From Pseudomonadota bacterium (lineage in GTDB: Bacteria > Pseudomonadota > Gammaproteobacteria > Steroidobacterales > Steroidobacteraceae), in the NCBI GenBank assembly GCA_016705325.1, contig JADIYJ010000003.1:248001-312000 (forward strand): a DNA stretch of 64,000 bases. Direction: 5' to 3'. The notes under the pieces were generated by a model. It saw only the letters and a list, made by a program, of their open reading frames with translations, had not been told where the DNA came from and ran no database searches. Shown here piece after piece: positions 51,876 through 59,586 of this stretch. Position numbers and translations under genes: made by a program. Within the stretch, counting starts at the first letter, position 1. Each line of letters begins with the position of its first letter.

Positions 51876-52802
51876 ATGTCCGCCGTGATGACCATCGAGG
51901 AATTGCGCAACGGCCTCGCGTGGCGCAAGAACCTCGACAAGGCATTCGTGGTCGCTGGCCTGCTCATCCTGATGAGCTGCCTGGGCCTGCTCGCGCTGCT
52001 GTTCGTCGACCTGGTGCGGGATGGCGCCGCGCGGTTCGGCTGGGACTTCCTGACGCAGTTCCCCTCGCGCAAGGCCGAACGCGCCGGCATCCTGTCGGCC
52101 TGGGTCGGCACGTCGATGATCATGCTGGTGACTGCGGTGGTGGCGCTGCCCGTTGGTGTGGCCGCAGCCATCTACCTCGAGGAGTACGCGCCGAAGAACT
52201 GGTTCACCGGCGTCATCGAAATCAACGTGACCAACCTCGCCGGTGTGCCGTCCATCGTCTACGGCCTGCTGGCGCTCGGGCTTTTCGTCTACAAGTTCGG
52301 CTTTGGCCAGAGCGTGCTTTCGGCGGGGCTCACGCTCGCGCTGCTGATCCTGCCGATCATCATCGTCGGCACGCGCGAAGCCTTGCGTGCGGTGCCCAAG
52401 GCCATCCGCGAGGCCGCGTACGGACTCGGCGCGACTCGCTGGGAAGTGACGAAGGATCATGTGCTGCCCTATTCGACCGGCGGCATCCTGACGGGACTCA
52501 TCCTGGGCCTGTCCCGCGCGATCGGTGAAACGGCGCCCATCATCACGATCGGCGCGCTGAGCTTCATCGCGTTCCTGCCGGACCCGCCGATCTCCGGCGC
52601 GTTCCCGTTCGTCAATTTCGCGTGGCTCAAGAGCGAATTCACGGCGATGCCGATCCAGATCTTCAACTGGATCTCGCGTCCGGACCAGGCGTTCCAGCAG
52701 AACGCCGCCGCCGCCGCGGCGATCCTGCTCGCCATGACGCTGGCGATGAACGCCGTCGCCATCTGGATTCGCTATCGCTTCCGCAAGAAGATCAACTGGT
52801 GA
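51876..52802 (+). CDS. pstA: Phosphate ABC transporter permease PstA
   Basis: This 308-residue permease starts right after the pstC stop (1 bp gap). It has six membrane segments (e.g. FVVAGLLILMSCLGLLALLF and MLVTAVVALPVGVAAAIYL). The EAA loop reads EAAYGLGATRWEVTKDHVLP. It forms the second half of the phosphate channel and is followed by pstB 13 bp later. Confidence 0.93.
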   Translation: MSAVMTIEELRNGLAWRKNLDKAFVVAGLLILMSCLGLLALLFVDLVRDGAARFGWDFLTQFPSRKAERAGILSAWVGTSMIMLVTAVVALPVGVAAAIYLEEYAPKNWFTGVIEINVTNLAGVPSIVYGLLALGLFVYKFGFGQSVLSAGLTLALLILPIIIVGTREALRAVPKAIREAAYGLGATRWEVTKDHVLPYSTGGILTGLILGLSRAIGETAPIITIGALSFIAFLPDPPISGAFPFVNFAWLKSEFTAMPIQIFNWISRPDQAFQQNAAAAAAILLAMTLAMNAVAIWIRYRFRKKINW

Positions 52803-52815
52803 GTGGCCCCCCTCC

Positions 52816-53655
52816 ATGAACACGAACGTCGTCCACAAGGCGGAATCCCCCAGGCTCGCCATCGCCCTGGAGGAGCGCAGGGCGTTGCGTGCGAATCAGG
52901 CGAAGGCCATCGCCGAGAAGCTCGACTTCTGGTACGGCACGAACCAGGCGCTCAAGAACATCAACCTCGTGATCCCAGAGAACCAGGTCACGGCACTGAT
53001 CGGACCGTCGGGTTGCGGCAAGAGCACGTTCCTGCGCTGCTTCAACCGCATGCACGACCTGCAGGCCGATACCCGCTATTCGGGCAGCATCGTGCTGCAC
53101 CCGGAGAGCGTGAATCTGGTCGGCAAGGAAGTCGACCCGATCGAGGTCCGCATGCGGATCGGCATGGTGTTCCAGAAGCCGAACCCGTTTCCGAAGACCG
53201 TGTTCGAGAACGTGGCCTACGGCCTGCGCCTGCGCGGCTTCAGCAACCGCACGGACCTCGCCGAACGCGTGGAGAAGGCGCTGCGTGGTGCGGCGATCTG
53301 GGACGAGGTCAAGGACCGCCTGAGCGATTCCGCGCTCGCGCTGTCGGGCGGCCAGATGCAGCGACTCTGTATTGCGCGCGCGCTCGCGACCGAGCCCGAG
53401 ATCCTGCTGTTCGACGAGCCGACCTCGGCACTCGATCCGATCGCGACGGCGAAGATCGAAGAACTGATCACCGAGTTGCGGCAGCGGGTGACGATCCTGA
53501 TTGTCACGCACAACATGCAGCAGGCAGCACGCGTGTCGGACTTCACGGCGTTCATGTACCTGGGCGAGCTGGTCGAAGTCGATGCGACGTCGAAGATCTT
53601 CACCAACCCATCGAAGAAGGCGACTGAAGACTACATCACGGGCCGCTACGGTTGA
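52816..53655 (+). CDS. pstB: Phosphate ABC transporter ATP-binding protein PstB
   Basis: This 279-residue ATPase powers phosphate import. Walker A is GPSGCGKSTFLRCFNRMHD, the signature is LSGGQMQRLCIARAL, and Walker B is ILLFDEPTSALDPIAT. The H-loop region is VTHNMQQAARVSDFTAF. Length is slightly longer than usual at the N-terminus. Its stop overlaps the possible TTG start of the second phoU (53652-53655). Confidence 0.95.
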   Translation: MNTNVVHKAESPRLAIALEERRALRANQAKAIAEKLDFWYGTNQALKNINLVIPENQVTALIGPSGCGKSTFLRCFNRMHDLQADTRYSGSIVLHPESVNLVGKEVDPIEVRMRIGMVFQKPNPFPKTVFENVAYGLRLRGFSNRTDLAERVEKALRGAAIWDEVKDRLSDSALALSGGQMQRLCIARALATEPEILLFDEPTSALDPIATAKIEELITELRQRVTILIVTHNMQQAARVSDFTAFMYLGELVEVDATSKIFTNPSKKATEDYITGRYG

Positions 53656-54371
53656 GCCGCGTGATGGAGGCCGTGGTCACGCAGGCGTCAGATCCGACCG
53701 AGCCGCACACGTCGAGCACCGTCGACCAGTCGGTGGCCGGCCTGCGAATGCACGCGCTCGAGATGGGTGCGCTCGTCATCGAGCAGGTCGCCGCTGCGGT
53801 CAGGTCGCTTGTCGAACGCGATGCGGCGCTGGCGCAGGCAGTGCTGGTGCGTGAGCTGCGCGTGGATGCCTACGAAAAGCAGCTCGACCGCGACAGCCTG
53901 ACTTTCATTGCCCTGCAGCAACCCGTCGCGAATGACCTGCGGCTGGCGCGGGCCATCGTGCGGATCGGGCGCGAGCTGGAGCGGGCCGGCGACGAGGCCA
54001 AGGAGATCGCCAGGTTCGCCCTGTCGCTGGACCAGGCCTATGAGGGCGATCCGGTGCTGGCCGTGGGCCGCCAGTTGCGTCACATGGCGGCGCTGTCCGG
54101 CTCGATGCTGCGAAACGCTGTCAGGGCCGCCGATGAGATGGATCCCGGGCTCGCACGCAGCGTGCTGGAACACGATGCCGAACTTGATGCCGAATTCGCG
54201 GCGGCGCTGCGCCTGGTGATGACGTACGTGCTGCAGGATCATCGTTTCCTGCGACCGACGATCGACACGATCTTTGCGCTCAAGGGGCTCGAGCGCATCG
54301 GCGACCACGCCACCAATATTGCCGAGCAGGTGCTCTACATGATGGGGCGGGAGGAAGTGACCAGTCAGTAG
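53652..54371 (+). CDS. phoU: Phosphate transport regulator PhoU (second copy)
   Basis: This 239-residue PhoU has two helical repeats (LRLARAIVRIGRELERAGDE and IDTIFALKGLERIGDHATNI) with the usual metal-binding motifs. The start could be TTG 53652, GTG 53661 or ATG 53664; all lack a strong Shine-Dalgarno and rely on coupling to pstB. It is the classical last gene of the pst operon. It is clearly different in sequence from the copy at 45039, so the two may have distinct partners. An AGTGAGT array begins within its stop codon. Confidence 0.9.
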   Translation: MSRVMEAVVTQASDPTEPHTSSTVDQSVAGLRMHALEMGALVIEQVAAAVRSLVERDAALAQAVLVRELRVDAYEKQLDRDSLTFIALQQPVANDLRLARAIVRIGRELERAGDEAKEIARFALSLDQAYEGDPVLAVGRQLRHMAALSGSMLRNAVRAADEMDPGLARSVLEHDAELDAEFAAALRLVMTYVLQDHRFLRPTIDTIFALKGLERIGDHATNIAEQVLYMMGREEVTSQ

Positions 54372-54489
54372 TGAGTAGTGAGTAGTGATTAGTGAGTAGT
54401 CGGAGGTGCAGTGGGTCGCTGCTGGTGCGGCCGCTCGTCTGACTACTCACTAATCACTAATCACTACTCACTACTCACTACTCACTACT
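54369..54489. repeat. Inverted pair of AGTGAGT/AGTGATT arrays between phoU and dapD
   Basis: The left arm (54369-54401) runs from the phoU stop codon TAG itself: TAGTGAG units with one TAGTGATT. The right arm (54440-54489) is the inverse and, read on the dapD strand, also starts within the dapD stop codon. The arms can pair over 33 bp with one mismatch around a 39-base loop. This suits a bidirectional terminator for the convergent genes. Confidence 0.8.
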
Positions 54490-55327
54490 CTGTCGTGCGC
54501 AGCAGCTCGTTGATCCCGACCTTGGCGCGGGTCTGCGCGTCGACACGCTTCACGATCACGGCACAGGCGAGCCCGTACTTGCCGCTGGCCGCCGGCAGCG
54601 TGCCAGGCACCACGACAGCGCCGGCCGGAATGCGGCCGTAACTCACCTCGTCGCGTTCACGATCGTAGATACGGGTACTCTGGCCGACGTAGACGCCCAT
54701 CGACAGCACGGCGCCTTCCTCGACGATGACCCCTTCGACGACTTCCGAGCGCGCACCGATGAAGCAGCTGTCCTCAATGATCGTCGGGCTGGCCTGGAGC
54801 GGTTCGAGTACGCCGCCGATCCCGACACCACCCGAGAGATGCACGTTGCGTCCGATCTGGGCGCAGGACCCGACCGTGGCCCAGGTATCCACCATGGTGC
54901 CTTCGCCCACGTGGGCGCCGATGTTGACGTAGCTCGGCATCAGCACGACGTTGCGGGAGATGTGCGCGCCGCGGCGGACGACGGCCGGTGGCACGACACG
55001 CACACCCTCTGCCCGGAAACGCCCGGCATCGTGCTGCGAATACTTGAGCGGCACCTTGTCGTAGAACTGCGTGTACCCGGCGGCGATCGGCACGTTGTCG
55101 AAGAGGCGGAACGATAGCAGCACGGCCTTCTTCAGCCACTGGTGGACATGCCAGTTGCCGCCGATCTTTTCGGCCACCCGGGCGGTGCCGGAATCCAGCA
55201 GGCCGATCGCCTGGCCAACGGCTTCAATGATGTCCGGGGAGGCGCTGGTCGGGGTCAAGGTGGCCCGTTCCTCGAAGGCTGCCTCGATCTGCGCGGCGAG
55301 GTGGGCTTGGGTGGCATGGAGCGTCAT
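54485..55327 (-). CDS. dapD: 2,3,4,5-tetrahydropyridine-2,6-dicarboxylate N-succinyltransferase
   Basis: This 280-residue enzyme succinylates tetrahydrodipicolinate in the lysine/DAP pathway. It is a left-handed beta helix of hexapeptide repeats (VVLMPSYVNIGAHVGEGTMV, AQIGRNVHLSGGVGIGGVLE, CFIGARSEVVEGVIVEEGAV). The N-terminal part includes WLKKAVLLSFRLFDN. The ATG at 55327 gives the typical length; the frame continues to 55363 but with extra residues not in the family. Stop-codon overlap with the repeat array is noted above. Confidence 0.94.
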   Translation of the reverse strand: MTLHATQAHLAAQIEAAFEERATLTPTSASPDIIEAVGQAIGLLDSGTARVAEKIGGNWHVHQWLKKAVLLSFRLFDNVPIAAGYTQFYDKVPLKYSQHDAGRFRAEGVRVVPPAVVRRGAHISRNVVLMPSYVNIGAHVGEGTMVDTWATVGSCAQIGRNVHLSGGVGIGGVLEPLQASPTIIEDSCFIGARSEVVEGVIVEEGAVLSMGVYVGQSTRIYDRERDEVSYGRIPAGAVVVPGTLPAASGKYGLACAVIVKRVDAQTRAKVGINELLRTTE

Positions 55328-55465
55328 GTGCGTTCCGTCATGAAAGGGAAAGGAAGTCGTCACACTGCAACAATTCGGTAACGACGACGGTAGATTCTAT
55401 ATCCTTATCGCCTGTCACCGCCCGATTCAGCGGCCGGCACGGGTGCCGGGGGGACTGTCGTCGAC

Positions 55466-57559
55466 ATGGACGCGAAGCTGCGTGTACGGATGCCGAAGGA
55501 GGCCTGGTTTGACCGGGACCTCAGCTGGCTGGAATTCAACCGCCGGGTCCTGGCGGAAGCCATCGACGAGCGTGTGCCGCTGCTCGAACGAATCAAGTTC
55601 CTGGCGATCTTCACCTCGAACCTGGACGAGTTCTTCATGAAGCGCGTCGGCGCCATGCGCACCCGCGCCTACGCGAGCGGCAACCTCGCCGTCGTCGAGG
55701 AATTCAACGCGCACATCCACCGCTTGCGTGATGCGCTGCAGCCGTTGCTGTTGCGCCGCGCAGAGTGCTTTGCGGAGCTGCGCCAGCGACTGGCGCGGCA
55801 TGGCGTGAAGCTGGCGGCGTGGGGCGAGCTTTCACCGGTCCAGTGCAGGGAGGCGAGCGAATATTTCGAGCGTCACGTCTCGCCCGCGCTCACGCCGCTG
55901 AGCCTCAACCCGTCGCACCCGTTCCCGTTCATGTCGAACCTGTCGACCTCCTGGGGCTTTGTGCTCAAGGAAGCCGAAACGGGCGAGCGCCTGCTCGTGC
56001 GGGTCAAGGTTCCTTCGCAGTTGCCGCAATGGCTGCCGGTGCGTACCGGCGTCGAGCCCGGGCAACGCTACTTCATCTCGCTGCAGGAACTGGTGCGGGT
56101 CAACGCAGCGAGCCTGTTTCCCGGCGTCGAGATCGAAGCCACCACGCTGTTCCGCGTGTCGCGCAATGCCGACATCGCAATCGAGGAAGACAGCGACAAC
56201 AGCATCAAGGAGATGGTCGAGGAGCAGGTGCGGCAGCGGCGGTTCCAGCCGGTCGTGCGGCTCGAGTTCGGCGTGGGTCCAAGCAGCGAGATCCGCGACA
56301 GCCTCGCTGCGCGCTTCGACCTGCGCGAGAGCGATGTCTACGAGCTGCCCGACATGCTGGACTATTCCGGCCTGTTCGAGATCGCCTCGCTGCCGATCAG
56401 CGAGCTGCGCGATCCACCGTGGTCCCCGCAGCCGCCGTTCGGCATCGAAGCCGATACCGACATCTTCTCGTCCATCCGGGCCGGTGACGTGCTCGTGCAC
56501 CACCCGTACGAAAGCTTCGACGCCTCGGTCGAGCGCTTCATCCGCGATGCAGCCGACGACCCGGGAACGACCACGATCAAGATGACGGTCTATCGGCTCG
56601 GCGACGACACGCCTTTCGTGCGCTCATTGATGAAGGCAGCGGAAAACGGCAAGCAGGTGGCTTGCCTGGTCGAGCTCAAGGCGCGCTTCGACGAGGAGCG
56701 CAACCTGCACTGGGCCGAGGAACTGCAGAAGGCCGGCGACCACGTCATCTACGGCTTGCGCGGGCTCAAGACCCACACGAAGCTCGCACTCGTCGTGCGC
56801 AAGGAAGGGGACGGGTTGCGCAGCTATGCCCACATCGGCACGGGCAACTACCACGTCAAGACCGCACGGATGTACACGGATTTCGGCCTGTTCACCTGTG
56901 ACCCGGTGCTCACGCGGGACGTCGGCACGTTGTTTCACCACCTGACCGGGTATTCGCGCTCGCCGCGCTTCGAGAAGCTGCTGGTCGCGCCGCTCAACAT
57001 GCGCACCCGCTTCGTCGACCTGATCGCGCGCGAGGCCGCCAATGCACGGGCGGGCAGGCCGGCGCGGATCGTGGTCAAGGTGAACCAGCTCGAGGACGGT
57101 CCGATCTGCGCGGCGCTCTGCGATGCATCGAATGCGGGCGTGCCGATCGACCTGATTGTGCGCGGATTCTGCTGCCTGCGGCCCGGCATCGCCGGCCTGA
57201 CCGAGAATCTCCGTGTGCGTTCGATTGTCGGGCGATTCCTCGAGCACGGCCGGGTGTTCCATTTTGCGAACGGCAGCGAGGACCCGCTCGCGGGCGACTT
57301 CCTGCTCGGCTCCGCCGACTGGATGGATCGCAACCTGTCACGTCGGGTCGAAGCCGTGGCTCCCGTCGAGAACCGCCACCTGAAGGAACGGCTCTGGGAA
57401 GTGATGCAGCTGCAGCTTGCCGACCAACGCAATGCCTGGATCATGCAGGCGGACGGCAGCTATGCGCAGTGCACGACCAACAGCCGCGCGCCCAGGATCG
57501 CGCGCGAGGGCACGCACGTCACGCTGATGAAGCGCACGAAGCAGCGCATCCGCCGCTGA
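55466..57559 (+). CDS. ppk1: Polyphosphate kinase 1
   Basis: PPK1 reversibly polymerises the gamma-phosphate of ATP into polyphosphate. The 697-residue protein has the N domain motif FDRDLSWLEFNRRVLAEA, FTSNLDEFFMKRVG, the head domain, and two phospholipase-D-like C domains (RSYAHIGTGNYHVKTARMY with a conserved His region, and GRVFHFANGSEDPLAGDFLL). The location next to the pst/phoU genes fits phosphate storage. It diverges from dapD with ~140 bp between starts. Confidence 0.95.
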   Translation: MDAKLRVRMPKEAWFDRDLSWLEFNRRVLAEAIDERVPLLERIKFLAIFTSNLDEFFMKRVGAMRTRAYASGNLAVVEEFNAHIHRLRDALQPLLLRRAECFAELRQRLARHGVKLAAWGELSPVQCREASEYFERHVSPALTPLSLNPSHPFPFMSNLSTSWGFVLKEAETGERLLVRVKVPSQLPQWLPVRTGVEPGQRYFISLQELVRVNAASLFPGVEIEATTLFRVSRNADIAIEEDSDNSIKEMVEEQVRQRRFQPVVRLEFGVGPSSEIRDSLAARFDLRESDVYELPDMLDYSGLFEIASLPISELRDPPWSPQPPFGIEADTDIFSSIRAGDVLVHHPYESFDASVERFIRDAADDPGTTTIKMTVYRLGDDTPFVRSLMKAAENGKQVACLVELKARFDEERNLHWAEELQKAGDHVIYGLRGLKTHTKLALVVRKEGDGLRSYAHIGTGNYHVKTARMYTDFGLFTCDPVLTRDVGTLFHHLTGYSRSPRFEKLLVAPLNMRTRFVDLIAREAANARAGRPARIVVKVNQLEDGPICAALCDASNAGVPIDLIVRGFCCLRPGIAGLTENLRVRSIVGRFLEHGRVFHFANGSEDPLAGDFLLGSADWMDRNLSRRVEAVAPVENRHLKERLWEVMQLQLADQRNAWIMQADGSYAQCTTNSRAPRIAREGTHVTLMKRTKQRIRR

Positions 57560-57664
57560 TCCCGAACCGCATCGGCGAAAGTCCCGGTAGACTGCGCGCG
57601 GGGCCCGGCCGGCGCAGGCGCCGCACAACTCCCTCCGATCCATCGCTCAATCCAGGAACACACA

Positions 57665-58351
57665 GTGCTCACCAGGACCTCCATTGGCCGATCCGTCCGG
57701 CACGCGACCGTCGGGACGATGCTGTATGTGCTTGTGGCCGCGTTGTTTGCCGGGTCTGCACAGGCGAAGACCACGGTCAATGGCACCTGGCAGGAAGGCG
57801 CGCCGCGCAGGCAGCCCTTCACTCGGGTGCTGGTCGTTGGCGTCAGCCCGGACGTCAATCAGCGCTGCGCGTTTGAGTTCTTCATGGCCTCGCAGCTGAC
57901 GAGCGGGTCGGTCCAGGCAATCCGGAGCTGCGACGTGGTCAAGGAAAAGGTCCCGCTGACCCTGGAAAGCATCGAGCAGGCGATCACTGCCGCCCAGGCC
58001 GATGCCGTATTGACGACCAGTCTCGTTGCCAGGGCATTCGAAGCGAAAGAAGGCGGCAGCAGGGATACGCGCGGCAACGCATCCTACAAGGCGACGGATG
58101 CGGGCTTCGCGACCGGGTATTACGGCGTGTATGGCGTGCCGGTCATCTATGGTGAGTTTGCCACGGCGCCTGCTTTCACGATTGCCGAGGGCGAAGCCCG
58201 GGTCTCGTCGAGGTTCTACCAGACGCGGGACAAAGCCCTGGTCTATATGCTGGAGACCAAAGCGATCAAGCTCGAGTCGTCCGATGCCGCCCTGCACGAC
58301 TTCGCCGCCGCGATTGCGGACAAGCTGCGGCGAGAGGGCCTGGTCCGCTAG
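57665..58351 (+). CDS. Exported protein of unknown function
   Basis: This 228-residue protein starts at GTG 57665 with AGGAA upstream. It has a signal peptide (TMLYVLVAALFAGSAQAKT). The mature part contains FTRVLVVGVSPDVNQRCAFE, IEQAITAAQADAVLTTSLVA and ALVYMLETKAIKLESSD. The arrangement (VGVS, then alternating strands and helices) resembles small Rossmann-like periplasmic domains, but I do not recognise the family. It converges on dapC, with stop codons overlapping in a palindrome. Confidence 0.7.
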   Translation: MLTRTSIGRSVRHATVGTMLYVLVAALFAGSAQAKTTVNGTWQEGAPRRQPFTRVLVVGVSPDVNQRCAFEFFMASQLTSGSVQAIRSCDVVKEKVPLTLESIEQAITAAQADAVLTTSLVARAFEAKEGGSRDTRGNASYKATDAGFATGYYGVYGVPVIYGEFATAPAFTIAEGEARVSSRFYQTRDKALVYMLETKAIKLESSDAALHDFAAAIADKLRREGLVR

Positions 58352-59559
58352 CGGACGAAATCACCGATGCGGCGCGCGGCTTCGTCGCAGTCCTCGAGAC
58401 TGGCAACCAGTGAAATACGAATGCGGCCCAGCCCGGGATTGCCGGCCCCGGTTGCACGCGCAAGGTAACGGCCCGGCAGCACCGTCACGTGTTGCTGCGC
58501 GAACAGGCCGCGCGTGAAGGCCTCGTCGTCCTCGACGCGAGGCCAGAGATAGAAGCCCCCAGCGGGGATGACGATGTCCTGCTGCAGGGCAGCTGCAATC
58601 CACGGTGTGACGCGCACGAATTTCTCGCGGTACAGGCGACGGTTCTCCACGACGTGCGCTTCGTCGTTCCAGGCCGGCACACTCGCGAGCTGGGTGTGCA
58701 CCGGCACTGCGCAGCCATGATAGGTGCGATAGAGCCGGTAGCGTGCGAGAAACCTCGCGTCGCCGGCGACGAACCCCGAGCGCAGACCCGGCACGCTCGA
58801 GCGCTTCGACAGGCTGTGGAATACGACGCAGCGCTCGAACTCCGTGTTGCCCGCGCGCAAGGCTGCCTGCAGCAGTCCCGTGGGTGGCGACGCCTCATCG
58901 AAATACAATTCCGAGTAGCACTCGTCTGACGCGATCACGAAGCCGTGGCGGGACGAGAGTTCCAGGGCGCGTTGCAGGTAGGCGTCCGGCATGACGGCGC
59001 CCGTCGGGTTGCCGGGAGTGCAAAGCAACAGCACCTGGCAGCGGCTCCAGGTCGCCGCGTCGATTGCGTCCAGGTCGGGCAGATACGCATTCGCTTCGCT
59101 GCAGTCGAGGAACCGCGGTTCGGCGCCCGCGAGCAGCGCCGCGCCCTCATAGATCTGATAGAACGGGTTCGGCATCAGCACCAGCGGTCGCGCGCCACGT
59201 GCAGCGGATTCAGCGTCGACCGCCGCCTGCACGAACGAGAACAGCGCCTCACGCGTGCCGTTGACCGGCAGCACCATGTCGTCCGCCCGCACGATCTGCG
59301 CGGGCAGGCCGAACCGTCGCTCGAGCCAGCGTGCGATTGCCTCGCGCAGTTGCGGCAGGCCGAGCGCCATCGGGTAACTGCCGAGCGATTCGCCGAGTGC
59401 GCGAACCAGGGCTGCAGCCACGAAGGCCGGAGGCGTGTGCCTGGGTTCGCCGATGGAAAGCGGAATAGGGCGCAGCGACGCCGGCGGCACTGCACCCGCG
59501 AGCAGCGCGCGCAGCCGCTCGAACGGGTAGGGCTGCAGCAGCTCGAGTCGGGGATTCAA
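58348..59559 (-). CDS. dapC: Succinyldiaminopimelate transaminase, DapC type
   Basis: This 403-residue class I/II PLP aminotransferase should transfer an amino group to N-succinyl-2-amino-6-ketopimelate, between DapD and DapE. Motifs: SYPMALGLPQLREAIARWL, LLCTPGNPTGAVM (conserved Asn), FVIASDECYSELYFDE, and VFHSLSKRSSVPGLRSGF with the PLP-binding Lys. The glycine-rich C-terminal RIRISLVAS is typical. It precedes glnD in reverse order, as in related proteobacteria. The DapC assignment, rather than ArgD-type, rests on sequence class and neighbourhood. Confidence 0.88.
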   Translation of the reverse strand: MNPRLELLQPYPFERLRALLAGAVPPASLRPIPLSIGEPRHTPPAFVAAALVRALGESLGSYPMALGLPQLREAIARWLERRFGLPAQIVRADDMVLPVNGTREALFSFVQAAVDAESAARGARPLVLMPNPFYQIYEGAALLAGAEPRFLDCSEANAYLPDLDAIDAATWSRCQVLLLCTPGNPTGAVMPDAYLQRALELSSRHGFVIASDECYSELYFDEASPPTGLLQAALRAGNTEFERCVVFHSLSKRSSVPGLRSGFVAGDARFLARYRLYRTYHGCAVPVHTQLASVPAWNDEAHVVENRRLYREKFVRVTPWIAAALQQDIVIPAGGFYLWPRVEDDEAFTRGLFAQQHVTVLPGRYLARATGAGNPGLGRIRISLVASLEDCDEAARRIGDFVR

Positions 59560-59586
59560 GGCGGCCAGTTCCGGCGGTCGATCACG

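Noticed and set aside
49745..52171. Long open frame of ~808 codons on the minus strand across pstS-pstC-pstA
   Set aside because: It is antisense to three certain genes; the Arg/His/Gln-rich translation has no motif.
54369..54489. AGTGAGT arrays considered as a CRISPR or replication-origin iteron array
   Set aside because: There are no spacers, no replication protein or partition gene nearby, and the arrays are tied to stop codons of ordinary genes.
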